64,000 nt of DNA, taken from NCBI GenBank assembly GCA_963942565.1, contig OZ012685.1:21158297-21222296 (forward strand), in the 5' to 3' direction. Positions 24,051 through 36,514 of this stretch are shown here, piece by piece; positions within the stretch are counted from its first letter, which is position 1; every line of letters begins with the position of its first letter. The notes under the pieces were generated by a model. It did not search any database, was not told where the DNA came from, and saw only the letters and a program-made list of their open reading frames with translations. A program made the position numbers and the translations under genes. This DNA is from Maea johnstoni. Lineage: Eukaryota > Annelida > Polychaeta > Spionida > Magelonidae.

Positions 24051-24632
24051 TAACCCTTATGCTGCTGGTAACTAATTTGGCCATTACAAAACGATGCAAA
24101 AAACCTAAGAAATAACTTAAACTCTAGCACATGGGTACTCATTATAGAGTACTCAGTGAGAGATAACCAATGAATACCAACATGTGTTTAGATGCTTTTC
24201 AAAAATCTTTACATTCTTTTGCTTTGGACGAAAGTAGCCTCAACATTGAAAGGCAGGGCTCAACGGTCCCCAGAAGGAGCAGGTAGGCTGGCGGGGCTAC
24301 CTGAACCCAAGATCAGGTAGTCCCGCCAGCATTTTAGGTAGCCCCGCCATTTATTCCAAAAAGGCAAAATAGTTCTTTTTCCCCCTTTTCATGTTAGTAA
24401 TGGTACTTATGCTTTTTTCTTCTATTTTGTAGGTTGCATGATTAAAGGATGCTATATTTTTCTTTTTTTCTGCTACCATTTTATAGCATTTTAGTGAGGA
24501 ACTTCCCCAGGATTCAGGTAGTCCAGCGGGACTACCTGAATCCAACTTTAGGTAGCCCGACAGGGCTTTTTTTGGAATTCAGATCTCCCGGGAGATGGGA
24601 CTATGCTATATGTTGAGCCCTGAAAGGGTTAA
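24050..24632 (+). mobile_element. MITE, family A, split by a nested hAT-like element
   Basis: TTAACCCTTATGCTGCTGGT at the left; the closing GGGTTAA is at 24626-24632. The insertion at 24254-24622 separates the last 15 bases. The left TTAA lies in the SINE tail CCACCATTAACC. Confidence 0.8.
24254..24622. mobile_element. hAT-like non-autonomous element, 369 bp, nested
   Basis: Ends CAGGGCTCAAC and GTTGAGCCCTG mirror each other. The flanks share AAAGG (up to TGAAAGG if the border is shifted). Inside, GGTAGCCCCGCC-like words occur about six times near the ends, in both directions. Confidence 0.7.
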
Positions 24633-24969
24633 CAACTGAATTGTGATGACTTAAAGCCTTAATGTGGCAAAAAATTGACAAGAAATGAAATTGCAAATCC
24701 AGACCAAGACTCATTTTCAAAAAGCAGTCCTAGGAATAAGACTTGATGGCTAGTATCACATTCCGTTTGTGAATTACAAAGCATCTAAAGTAAGACCATT
24801 TTTTACACTCATTTATGATGTTAACTGATTCTTTTTTTTCTCTTACCCACTAGCAACCCAGTTCACAGACTCTTTGTATGTTTGGTTCAACTTTTATCTG
24901 TGTGAACCAGATATTTGCTTATACTTGCATGTTTCTTTACTATAGGTGTTTCATTTCATTTTTCAGAAT

Positions 24970-25440
24970 ATGGTAGAACTTTCAAGACTTAAAACTGCAA
25001 TAGAAAATATATACTGGTATACAATATATATGATCTAAATTTAAAAGTAATGACAAATGTTTTGAATTTGCTATTTAGGTAAAGATTGAATAAATGTTTA
25101 CTTCCCCTATGATTTTTGACATTTTCACTTTCATTTTCACTGGCACAATTGTTACAATATGGCCTTATTGAAGCATCTGTCCTGACTGTATGGTGGTCAA
25201 TAACTCATTGTTGTCATAATTTCACTTCCCCAGGAAGAGAGGTACCGCTTTTTAAAAGAGAAGTAAACACACTAGATACAACTTTTTGTGTCTTAGACTT
25301 GGAAACTGGAATAGAAATTATATTATAATATATAAGATCTAAATTTAAAAGTAATGAAAAATGTTTTGAATTTGCTATTTAGGTAAAGATTGAATGAATA
25401 TTCACTTCCCCTATTATTTTTGACATTTTAACACTTTAAC
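24970..25440. repeat. two-copy duplication, ~300 bp apart
   Basis: GATCTAAATTTAAAAGTAAT, TTTTGAATTTGCTATTTAGG and TAAAGATTGAAT.AAT run nearly identically at about 25.03 and 25.34 kb. Confidence 0.7.
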
Positions 25441-25489
25441 ACTAGATACAACTTTTTGTATCTTATTGCACAGTGGCCATTTAACTGCA

Positions 25490-25850
25490 TCTAGTTTTGG
25501 CCAGTTTTTCACTTGTTCTTGGACCCGAGTCTCTGTTCTGCATGCATGGTGGTCATTTGGGTTATCAGGTTGGTATTCGTGTATGTGTTGAGCCGGGGCT
25601 AGTGTGAATTAGCAGGCTGTTTACTCTGCTCATCTGTAGGTGATCCCCGGGATGCTGTGTCTTGGTTTGTCTATTATCACATACTAATCCATCTGCCCAC
25701 TGCATTCCGCACCGGCTCACTCGCTGAGTGATCTCGGGCTCACAGGTCAACACTAGACAAGCGCTCGGGGGATTACCACACATTACTACCACTGCTGCCG
25801 CTCCTGCTGCTGATACTGCCCCTTCATCCACAGCCCCCTACTGTTGATGC
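25490..25850. other. complex GC-richer island
   Basis: Unique sequence with GGTGATCCCCGGGATGC, GGCTCACTCGCTGAGTG and repeated GCTGC runs. No coding support. Confidence 0.3.
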
Positions 25851-25856
25851 TCCTCC

Positions 25857-25940
<84 letters not shown>

Positions 25941-25998
25941 CAGAGACAGACAGAGAGAGAGACAGAGATAGAGACAGAGTCAGAGAGAGAGCGAGAGA
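25857..25998. repeat. (GA)n microsatellite with GACA variants
   Basis: Pure GA for about 70 bp, then interrupted GACAGA repeats. Confidence 0.95.
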
Positions 25999-26336
25999 GG
26001 GCAGTTTAACTCATTCATGCCTAGACCTCACTGGAAAATGTGTTGTCTGCAACTATGATATCTTTTTAATTGACTTGCTAACTTGATTATTTAAAACCAT
26101 TTGAGTTGGTGGATCTGATAACTATTTCTCCTATAGTCCAAAAGGTACTTTTCGCCAAAGATTGGCCAGAATAGTTCATTTTTTTTTCAGTCACACCATA
26201 AAATAATGTCAGACACTTTGTAGGGTATTAGAAAGGTACCTATGAGTTAGGTAAGGTATGTAATATGAATGATGCATGTCACCTGATGGTTGTTTATACC
26301 TACCAATTATGCCTCGATAATTGCTTATGAAAATAC

Positions 26337-26537
26337 TTCACCCTTATGCTGCTGGTGGCTTATCTGGCCTATACAAAATGGTGCAAAAATCCTAAAAAAT
26401 GATTGAAACCTTGGCACATGGGTACTCATCTGAGAGTACTCAGTGAGAGCTATCCAATGACAGGGTTAAGATGTTTTTATAAAATCTGTGTGTCCTTGTG
26501 CTTTGGATGAAAGTAACCTAAGCCTTGAATGGGTTAA
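26337..26537 (+). mobile_element. MITE, family A
   Basis: CCCTTATGCTGCTGGTGGCT at the left, GCCTTGAATGGGTTAA at the right, with the shared internal GGGTACTCATCTGAGAGTAC. Confidence 0.75.
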
Positions 26538-26565
26538 AAAGATATACTGACATTTTTTTCGGCAG

Positions 26566-26658
26566 AAGGGGGGGGGGGGAGAGAGAGAGAGACATAGAGA
26601 GAGACATAGAGAGAGACACACAGAGAGAAGCAGAGGAGTTGGGAGGGGAGGGGTGGTA
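26566..26658. repeat. poly-G plus (GA)n tract
   Basis: GGGGGGGGG followed by GAGAGA and GACATAGAGAGA units. Confidence 0.9.
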
Positions 26659-26999
26659 GTGCTTGTCTGCCCTGTACTACATGGTTACATAAGCCCTGTG
26701 ATAAAGGACTCATTCCATCATTGTGTAGACAGAAGTGCAACCATGCCAGACACGGCCAATGATGCAGTAGATATCAGGCTCATTAATCATACTCACATAC
26801 CACCCCCATCCTCCAACCCTCTTTTCTCCAGATGCTGCGCCCATTCAAATACATCATTATCAGATCCCCAACGAACCAACCTTTTTCTACTTCAATTCAT
26901 GGTATTGGGAATTGTGTATTCATTGTTGCTTTTTTGCCACAAAAATGCTATGTTTTTAGTTTTGACCATCCAGTAGAAATTTGGAATTTTGTTTTTTTC

Positions 27000-27112
27000 T
27001 AGCTTTTTCTGCCAGATTGCGGCTTAGTCATGATTTAGCCAGTGGTAACTGGTCGAGGAAACCTGGCGAAAAACCACTACCTAACCCTAAGTTCAGGCTT
27101 TCCTACAAGATA
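27000..27112 (-). mobile_element. SINE tail fragment (reverse)
   Basis: Minus strand TTTTTCGCCAGGTTTCCTCG and ACCAGTTACCACTGGCTAA resemble the family-1 tail. A related tail is at 34.02 kb. Confidence 0.4.
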
Positions 27113-27689
27113 TCTCAAAAACAGTTCAGTAAAATCTTTTCAAACTCACAAGGATCCCTTCTCATGAGATTTAGGTGAATTGATTTGATTTTAGTAACTT
27201 TGGAGTAACTTATTTTTAAAGTCGTTATTGGACTTTTTTCTGAAAAAATCTCTATAATGTTTATGATGAAAATTCTTATGCTGGATGACCTTAGATCACA
27301 TTGTAGCATAAATGCAACAAAATATAAACTTTGTATATATGATGTAAATTGACTTTTTGCCACAATGTATCATTTTAGTTAAAATCATTGAATCAACTTC
27401 TTTGCAACAAAATGTTCAGTTCATTAGATAGTATGTACACATTTATCTGTGTTTCCAGGGACTCGAAACTGCTAAGCATAATAGGTCAAAAAGAGTGAAT
27501 TGGCTATATTCTTGTGAATATACTTATTTCTTAAATATGCTTTGGCTTCAAAGATACCATTCATTCCTTGTCTTAACCCACTGCATGCTTGCATAAACAA
27601 GTTTTTCCTTGTAAATCCCAAGAACCTTAAGTACAAATAGCCAGTTGAGCTTTTATTTAATCCTGCAGAACAGTTCTGCACCTTGCTAA

Positions 27690-28135
27690 ACGGCCTTTCC
27701 AATGAAACCAACGTGATGCGTGGAGGATGGCGTTTGTTTCACCATTTACACATTGTGGAGTGAGTAGGAGGCATAGATAGATGGTGGGATTAATCTTGAG
27801 TGTTTGTACGATTGTGACAGCGTGACCCGCGCTGATTGGACAGCCCTGTACAAACTGTTTACCGGCGCCAGGAGTTGATTCCGAAATGACAGACTTCCTA
27901 CAGACTATGGGATGCCAAGCGGGGCAATTACATCGCAGGCCAATGCTAGATTTCATTATAAACACAGTGTTTAATTGCGGCAATCAATTTGCCGTTCAGA
28001 GAGGCCTGCCTAGTGATCTGTGTAAGTGATGTCTGTGGTGGCTCCTCTGAAGAGGGGAAATTGAGGGGGCGCAAATTGGAGGGAGAGGTCATTAAAAGTA
28101 ACGGGTTGATTTGGGGGTTAGTTTTCTAATTGCTG
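27690..28135. other. complex GC-richer island, candidate conserved non-coding element
   Basis: Unique text such as GGGGCAATTACATCGCAGGC, TTAATTGCGGCAATCAATTT and GTGACAGCGTGACCCGCG, dense in homeodomain-like cores. No supported frame. Confidence 0.4.
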
Positions 28136-28269
28136 TGACCTGTGACCATGTGCTCTAGAGATGCTGGCTCTGTTTGTTAAATGAGTGATTCCTTGACCCA
28201 TTGGTTTACCTATGCACAGGGATATTTTCTCAATAAACGTTCTCCCTATGTGTGTGCATTGAAGTGATG

Positions 28270-28482
28270 TTAAGTCCATATGCTGCTGTTGGCTAATTTG
28301 GCCAATACAAAATGATGCAAAAACCTGAAAAATTACTTAAACCAGGGCACATGGGTACTCATCTGAAAGTACTCAGCAAGAGCTATCCAATGAATACCAA
28401 CTTGGCAGGGTTTAGGTAGTTTTCAAAAATATTTGCGTTCCTGTGCTTTGGACGAAAGTAGCCTCAGCATCGGAAGGGTTAG
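28270..28482 (+). mobile_element. MITE, family A
   Basis: TTAAGTCCATATGCTGCTGT at the left, CCTCAGCATCGGAAGGGTTA at the right. Confidence 0.75.
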
Positions 28483-29212
28483 GCTATCTTGTTTAAACTA
28501 GTCATGCCAAAAAATAGATCATAGAGGAATAAACGAATACATCACACCTTTTCATGTTGGTTACTAAATTCATTGAAATAATTTAATTTCATTTTCCAGT
28601 AAATAGCATTATATCTGCCAGGCTAAAGATTTTCAAATCAAGATAAGCATTTTTATTATTGGCTTTTTCTTATGAAAATCTTTTTTTCTTTTATGCCAGG
28701 CTATACATATTTCTCACTTAATGATTCATGTTTATTTTCACTGGAGTTCTTTGGGTTCCTATTGGAACTCTCTGTGAACTTCGGGCACTCCCATGACATC
28801 ACCCCATTGCTTGTTCATTTCAGCCATGATCGCCTATTAATGTGGGCATTTGAACTTTTCCTTCTGTCTGTGGAAAAGCCGAAAACTCCACAAGTGTTTT
28901 ATGAACGAGTGAGTGATTAATTACCCAACAAGCCAAGTTCTATTTGTAGTGAAAGCCTTCATATATCATGTCACTGGCTTTTCAGCATGCCTGTGGAGTC
29001 TGTATACAAATTTGGACATCCAAGAATGTTCATTCCAGAAAAAAACATTAATATGCTTTTCAAAAAATTAATCTATCTTTTAAAAGCATTTGTTCAAAGG
29101 AAACTTATTTTGATAAATGTTGCACGTTTGTACCATCACATCCTGTGGAGAAATCTGTATGTGGTGTTTATATATTGTGTTGTTAGAAAAGCAGTCTTAT
29201 GTATACATTATA

Positions 29213-31188
29213 TATATATGTTGCAGCCCAACTTCCGATCCAGCCCATCTTAAGATGGGCCAAGCCCAACTTCCGATCGGAAGTTGGGCTGGATTTTGCT
29301 GGCCCATCTTAAGATGGGCTACCCAACTTCCGATGACCCAGATAATACAGCAGCCCAGCCCAACTTCCGATGGCAATGATTTTTTTATTAAGTGTTCATC
29401 TAGAAGTTTATAGCTTTGTTGGAATATTTGTTTATTGAATAAGATGTGAATTTCATGAGACAAATTACTTGCATTTTATTGTTAAATCTTTACTTAAACA
29501 CTACTGAATACTTCTGATTATGCTGAAATTTGAATATAAGATGATTACAGATCCTCTCCTCTCCTTTTGTAAAAAATACTAGAAAAACAAAACAAAGAAA
29601 TAATTATTCAAACACAACAGATTAATTTACACGTGTAATGTTTCTTATGGTGCTGGATTCCAGCACCTGTTAATTCCAATCCATGATTGATTACATTCTT
29701 TTCTGGCTTCTAGAATGATTTAAAAAAGTTGTATATGCCCTACAATATTTTACCTGTCTAACAAAATATAAGTATCTATTACATTATTTATAATAGATGT
29801 CTGTAAAAGTATAAACATTTCATAATAATTAGCCAATTAAGGTAACATGGTACATCTATATTACTTTTCTTTATCTACATTCAGGATGAAGGGCTTCTTT
29901 CTGACACATCTTAATAAAGGTCTCAATTTTAAAAGTTCAACAACCAGTTTTCTGATATACTCATTGCTCTTCAATATTTAAAAAAAAGGTTTAAAAAATA
30001 ATTCAAACTAAAACAAATAATATTTTTCTCTTCCCTCTTTTACTATTGACTACCAAAAAGATAACTTTCTCAACTGCTTCATCCAAAGTATAAAGTTGGC
30101 CAATCCAAGATCATAATGTCTAAATCTTAATAAATTCAATCTGCATACACCTTATCTCATATCAATTACAACTTGAACCATGTATGTTCATTTCTTACTA
30201 CCTCATCTCATCTAGATACTATAAGTGCCCTGCTCTGATGAATCTTGATAAAGGACACAATGTTTTTTGTAAATTCTGACACGTTTTTTGTCTATTTCTA
30301 CTGTCCTGCCAGTCACATGAACCTCCTCAATAATTGCATATACACTTATTTTGGCACACACATGTTTTATATATAATTATGTCAAGAATTTGCAAGGGGT
30401 TAAAGAATACCTAAAAATACTAATAAAAAAAGCTTAAAAGACAAAAATAATTCACTTTTCCCTTTTTGAGTCATTAGAAAAATACCATTGCTATTCCTTC
30501 ATTCAAATTGTAAATGATTCATCATCTAGCTTATGTAATGTAAGAGCACACAACCCAAAAATAACAAAGGTAGTATTGTGCAAATTATCTAATTGAATTA
30601 ACTTTGAATTACATTAAATCTGAAAAAGCTTAAATTCCATATATATGACTCTTTAATTTGTTGTAAAAACATGATTCTTTTATATCGTTTTTCTGCTTAC
30701 AATCAGCAATAATGTTTTGAGTAATCAGGTTATTCTAGCTACCAATTTCAATTTATTTCTTGGACTAATATTATCTTGTAATTTAAAGTGGATGCCCTAT
30801 GAAAGAGTTGAAAATTCCTTATTAAAAGAGTGCAAAAATTCATATGAATATTCATGAAGGGTTACATCCTGGTATCTATAATGATCGGAAGTTGGGCCAA
30901 GCCCATCTTAAGATGGGCCAGCCCAACTTCAAATGACCTACATCCTGGTATCTAGAGATCGGAAGTTGGGCCAAGCCCATCTTAAGATGGGCCAGCCCAA
31001 CTTCAAATGACCTACATCCTGGTATCTAAAGATCGGAAGTTGGGCCAAGCCCATCTTAAGATGGGCTAGGGGTCATCGGAAGTTGGGCCAAGCCCATCTT
31101 AAGATGGGCTACCCAACTTCCGATCGTAAGTTGGGCCAAGCCCATCTTAAGATGGGCCAGGATCGGAAGTTGGGCTGCAACATATATA
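29213..31188. mobile_element. ~2-kb element with palindrome-array ends in (TA)n
   Basis: Outer inverted ends read TATATGTTGCAGCCCAACTT on both strands. Two palindromes alternate near the ends: CCCATCTTAAGATGGG (29244, 29303, 30902, 30976, 31050, 31093, 31141; seven copies) and a 24-bp one made of CCCAACTTCCGA and its complement (perfect at 29265-29288, one mismatch at 31112-31135), with many half copies. The right end also repeats GACCTACATCCTGGTATCTA three times. The middle, 29.38-30.88 kb, is AT-rich with no frame, so it is non-autonomous. Superfamily unknown; borders are uncertain by several bases because both flanks are TA-rich. Confidence 0.7.
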
Positions 31189-31194
31189 CACACA

Positions 31195-31358
<164 letters not shown>

Positions 31359-31450
<92 letters not shown>
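31359..31450. repeat. (GA)n microsatellite
   Basis: About 90 bp of GA dinucleotides following (AT)n. Confidence 0.95.
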
Positions 31451-31539
31451 TGTCTTGGAACTTATGTGATGTATTTTAGGTGGTTATTTATAAATGTTTT
31501 CCTCTATATTAATTCCATCCCAGATATCTTTCGCCTAGT

Positions 31540-32300
31540 TTAATGAACGCCCTTCTGGTCAGTTTCCCTTCTTCCTGAGCCTCCTATGAGCCCTAATTGT
31601 GGTCTTATCTTGCGAGATATTCTTGGTATGGGCGTGAACGAGTGGGCGGGGAAGGGTACGTCAAAAAGGGTGTGGCCACACTATCCAGTCTGAGTCACCC
31701 CCTTATAAGCCCCGGTTCGGGTTTCCCGATCTGCGGGCAGGGTATCTTTGAACCCTGCTGGCCAGCGATGATGTTTGGGAGATTTGGTTCCTCTGTCAAG
31801 AAGGCCATTCATCACACACAACTCAGGGTCATCGCACGACCCTGTCCGTCATCACCCAAACGTGGACGGCCTGCTTTATAAATGGCCGCAACCGGGACAC
31901 CAACGCACACTCATCCATCTTCCTCCACTCCCCGCGGACATCAAAGACACAAGCCCCAGCGGATAAACAGGGCAGTTGATTTAAACAAACTTCTCCCCAC
32001 TGTCTCCCCATCCATCACTTTGACTGACAGCGGTTTTGAGCGACTTGCCGTCATCAAAAGTTTCGGGTAGGGTGGCTACCGGCGGGGTGCCACGATACCC
32101 GATTCCCGGCACCCTGTAGGACAATTTGGGTACGTTGATGGGTATCCTGTGGGTGGCTTTGGTGGCGGATTGGGAGGCGGCCGAAACCATGGATGGCGCG
32201 GGGTGAGGGAGATGTGCGGGCATCAAAGGCAAGCAGCTTGTACGTCTCAAGTGATTCAACTAGCCTAATGATTTAAACAAACCTCTCCATCAGCCCGCCA
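31540..32300. other. complex GC-rich island, candidate regulatory region
   Basis: Unique, CpG-containing sequence with GAGTGGGCGGGG and GGGTGTGGCC (GC/KLF-like boxes), TGTGGTCTTATCTTGCG and TTATAAATGGCC. Short frames on both strands show no family. Confidence 0.4.
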
Positions 32301-32605
32301 TGATATCCATCAAAAGAGACAGACAGACAGACACAGACAACTCTGACTCCAGCCTACATACCGCCACCACTAACACCACTCACTTCCAGTCTGTCAGGCA
32401 GGCAAAGGGGGCAAACATAGTACAGAGAACAAAAATACACCATTCTATGATACATAGAGGAACTGCTGATTCAGCAGAAAATATGTAAAAAATAATTGGA
32501 TTTGTTATGGAGTGTGTGTGTATGTATGTATGTATGTGTGTGTATGAGTATGTGTGTGTGTGTGTGGGAGAGAGGGGGGGGATGGTAATCAGTGTAGACA
32601 CCCCT

Positions 32606-32609
32606 ACAT

Positions 32610-32695
<86 letters not shown>
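32606..32695. repeat. (TC)n microsatellite
   Basis: About 90 bp of TC dinucleotides preceded by (GT/TATG) repeats at 32.51-32.58 kb. Confidence 0.95.
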
Positions 32696-32697
<2 letters not shown>

Positions 32698-33149
32698 TGC
32701 ATATCTGAAAAAAATATGATAAATCAGTTTTGACATAATAAAAAAGTTAATTTTTAAGACATTTGTCTTCAAATACTCAATGGCATCTGTCTTCAAACCA
32801 AGTAAATTGCATAGACCTATATAAATGTATGCTATAACTGTACGTTAACAAGGCTTTTGAAACTCTACACTCTCACATTCCGACTCAGGCCTGTGCCGAA
32901 GGAACATAAGATGAAGTTGAAAGAAGTAGAATTGAAAAAAAACCTTTCCCCTAAAGTCCGATCTGGAGCATGTCTATCAGACATTGTACATCTGTCAGTG
33001 TTTTTTTGCTGCGGAAGTTCTACAAGAGTTGGCTCTGTTACATCAGTTAAGGGATTGGCCGCTTTTGAAGTCTGCTGCGATGTCGATTTGGATTTGCGAT
33101 AAAAGTCTTACAAGTCCAAGAGTTGGCTGGCTCCATCCTTCCATTCTTG

Positions 33150-33715
33150 TCTCTGTGTGCTCGCCTACATGTGTGCAAGTGTCTGTGTGTCTGTATTAGT
33201 GTGTGTTTGTGTGTATGTGTGTCTATATCAGTGCAAATGTGTGTGTCTAAGTATGTGTTTGTGTATGTGTGTCTATATCTTTGTTAGTGTATGTGTGTCT
33301 AAGTATGTGTATGTAATTGTGTGTCTATATCTTTGTAAGGATATGTGTGTCTAAGTATGTGTTTGTGTATGTGTGTCTATATCAGTGTATTAAGTGTATG
33401 TAATTTGTCCAAGTATGTGTGTGAAATTGTGTGTCTATATCTGTGTAACTCGTGTGTTAAGGTATTTGTGTCTATATATGTGCAACCCTGTGTATATGTG
33501 TCCATGCAAGTACGTGTGCGTCTGTGTGTTTGTGTGTCTGTGTAAGGATGTGTGTATTTCAGTGTGATCAGTATCTCTGCGTGTTTATGTGACTATTTGT
33601 GTTAGTGTTTGTATATGTCTGTGCATATCTGTGTGCATTATTGTGTGTATCTGCTCCCAGAGAGAGCGTGCTGGGATGTTAGTATGTGTGTGTGTGTGTG
33701 TGTGTTGTCAGCAAG
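33150..33715. repeat. GT-rich degenerate tandem repeat
   Basis: GTGTGTCTATATC and TCTAAGTATGTGT words alternate in ~55-60 bp units, ending in (GT)n near 33.69 kb. The 60-80 codon open frames here are low-complexity artefacts. Confidence 0.8.
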
Positions 33716-34019
33716 GATTGGTGGGCACAGAGGTGGGCAGTGGGGGCAGGGCCCGCGGCAGGAGCATCACACCAGCTAATGGAGGGATGCCAGGCCAGCA
33801 GCAGCAGCACCAGTCTAAAACATCATGAACACACAGGGACCTACCCCCATACATAGCTCCATGGTGGTCTCAGGGTACACAGGCAGGCAGGCAGGAAATA
33901 TCATCAAAAAGGATTTTGAAATTTGAAATTTTGTTTACCATAACTTTTTCTGTCATATTGCAGTCATGATTAGAATTTTGGAATTTGGATTATTGTCACC
34001 TTTTCTGCCATGTATAGGC

Positions 34020-34190
34020 ATATTCGAGATTAGCCAGTAAGTAAGTGGTGGAGGGAGCCTGAGTATCCAGCAAAAAACTGAGTACCCAGCATCCAAGCAT
34101 CAAGTCTCTGCCAACTTTCTCACAAGCTCAGGCTGGGATTCAGAACCATACAGTGGTGAGAGGGAGCTGCATGTATCAGGGTGGGCCTGA
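34020..34190 (-). mobile_element. SINE family 1 (reverse)
   Basis: Minus strand CTCTCACCACTG, GGTTCTGAATCCCAGCC (B-box-like), TTGTGAGAAAGTTGGCAGAG, GGGTACTCAG and CTCCCTCCACCAC in order. Confidence 0.6.
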
Positions 34191-34379
34191 TCTTCCCTTC
34201 CTCTTTATATGTGGCAAAACGGTTCTTAGCAAGATCTTTAGTAGTGACTTGTTATACTAAATAACCATTTAAACCATGTGAAATTTGAATTTAAATGTTA
34301 ATTTTTTTAAACAAGATTTTTTTCAAATTCTTAGAGCCAGAATCAATTTCTCGTTTTAGATTTGTAAGTTTACATCACA

Positions 34380-34800
34380 TGCCACCCCCTCCCTTTCCCC
34401 TCAATGTGCCTGATGAGTTGACCCGTAAAGTTGCACTGAATGCCACCTGGTGGCCAGAGTTCACACCAAGGGAGGTGTAAATAGGAGTGGGCAGGCAGCG
34501 TGGAGTTCCCAGACCTCAGCAATGCCTGCACGCAAATGTTTCTTGGTATCATTTCAGCACATCGGGGCCTTCTGCCTGTCTGATTTCATGGCCCGCCCGG
34601 ACAGGGAGCGCTCGCACCCCTGCTGGTCCTGTCCACCAAACACTGCTGTCCTGTCCGTCTCCGTACTGGCTCCTGACGCACTCCAGCGGTGGCTGCAGAT
34701 AACTGCCACCAGGGGGCCGCCATAACCGTCCACGCAAACCCTCCATCATTCCTACGCTCAGATTCACACAAACACACACTCCTTCATTCTCAACTCCCGC
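34380..34800. other. complex GC-rich island with CTCF-like sites
   Basis: Unique sequence between a SINE and (GA)n. It holds CCACCAGGGGGCC at 34706 and a weaker CCACCTGGTGGCC at 34443. No supported coding frame. Confidence 0.35.
34706..34718 (+). promoter_or_regulatory. CTCF-like site (forward)
   Basis: CCACCAGGGGGCC: 12 of 13 positions of CCASYAGRKGGCR, including the whole CCACCAGGGGGC core. Confidence 0.5.
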
Positions 34801-34806
34801 AGGGTG

Positions 34807-34807
<1 letters not shown>

Positions 34808-34878
<71 letters not shown>
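34808..34878. repeat. (GA)n microsatellite
   Basis: About 70 bp of GA dinucleotides. Confidence 0.95.
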
Positions 34879-34880
<2 letters not shown>

Positions 34881-35339
34881 TGTGTTATTGACAGTTATCT
34901 TTATTTGCATTTAAACCATGTCTAATTTGTGAATATTCACCTATTAAGAATGGATTCATGAAAACCTAATGCATAACTTATGTTTATCTTGTTGATAGTA
35001 TAGGTAAAAAAGTAATAAACATTCTTTTGTGGCGGGGAAAGTACCCAAAAAAAATATTTGGATAATTTTGTTAAATTAGTAATTTTTGCTTGGTGATGTA
35101 ATAAATATTAGTGCCAAAAATAATAAATTGTCTCTCTTAAGTTGTTTAAGCCAAAATCTAAAAGTCATATTGCCATATGGTTTTATACCAAACTAACTAT
35201 AACACATAACTCTTTTTCATATATTTACCAGATGTTGGTATGCTGTGATATAAATCTAGCATTTAATAAGGTGTGTGAATTATTCTAACAATTGGTGGTT
35301 TAGACATACTAATCCACTACATATTGCCTAAATCAAGCT

Positions 35340-35720
35340 CTCTTTAGGGCCAGATTTTCTCTGGAAATAAGTTGAATCGCAATAACGTTAGACTTGCCCA
35401 GTGACGAATACCATCTTTGCCCATCTGTGACACTTTCCAAATTGCTTTATCTTGTTTTCTAAGTGAAATCGTGTGTATATCTCTGGAAGTGCTTACGGGT
35501 TTTGAGTTATGACGGGTTAAAGATCGCGCGATATTTTGAGTGAGATTGAGGCCGACGCGGGCAGGGAGGGGACCGGGATCTGCCGGAGCCCGCGAGTCGC
35601 TCCCGCTCTTCTGCCCCATCAATTTCTTCGGCAAATCTGCCATGAAAAGTTACACGTAATATTCTTTCTGCCCTTTCATCTTTCCTGCTCATAAACAAGG
35701 CGAGATCTGGAGGCGTGGAG
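35340..35720. other. complex GC-rich island, candidate conserved non-coding element
   Basis: Unique text with AAAGATCGCGCGATATTTTG, GAGGCCGACGCGGGCAGG and CTCATAAACAAGG (FOX-like). The minus frame at 35344-35643 shows no family. Confidence 0.35.
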
Positions 35721-35772
35721 GTTAAACGAAGATCTCATGTCGGAACTCCCACATTTCATTGCAGAACAAATC

Positions 35773-36155
35773 AGTTTCGGCTCTATAGCATATGGGGAAA
35801 ATGCCCCACGGCACCTAGGAACTTGTTAGTATATGATAAAATTGTTGGTCAAGTATCAAGAAACAATTAAGAATATTCATATAATTTTTGTTTATTTTCG
35901 GCTCTATAGCACATGGGGAAACGGCCCACAGCAGCGAGGAACTTGTTAGTATAAGATAAACTGCTGCCTTGTTGGTAGAGTATCCAGAAACAATTAAGAA
36001 TATTTGTATTATTTTTTGTTTATTTTCGGCTCTGTAGCATATGGGGAAATAGCAGCCTGCAGCACCTAGGAGCTTGTTAGTATATGATAAACTGATGCCT
36101 TGTTGGTAAAGTATCAAGAAACAATTAAGAATATCTGTATATTTTTTGATTATCT
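35773..36155. repeat. tandem array, ~121-128 bp unit, 3 copies
   Basis: TTTTCGGCTCTATAGCATAT, GGAACTTGTTAGTATATGAT and AGAAACAATTAAGAATAT recur at about 35.78, 35.90 and 36.03 kb. Confidence 0.85.
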
Positions 36156-36514
36156 TCATTTTTCCGACATTTTAGGGTAAAGTCAGGTTTTACCATTTAT
36201 AAATAAGGACAATAGAGAAGTAGCTGGGAAAAATGCTGTCCAACCTGAAGTCAAGAACAAAATTTGGCAGAATGTTTTGAGAATATTTTGAAGTTAGATT
36301 TTGATTTTGAATTGTTGTTGTTGTTCCTGTAATGCACTGTTCACATTTCCTCATTTCCAAATATTATTCTGTCTGAGAAGATATGTTCTAAGTTGTCTGG
36401 CTATGTGGGCTCTCCATCCAGATGCAAAGACTTTAAATGAGTAATTAATTCTAGTGTAAGAGTTGTGCTTTCATTTCAATAGTGCATCCTTCATTTGGCC
36501 TAACTATTTCTCCA

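Noticed and set aside
31597-31881. 94-codon plus frame in the GC-rich island
   Set aside because: Opposing frames of similar length exist on the other strand, with no domain and no splice pair.
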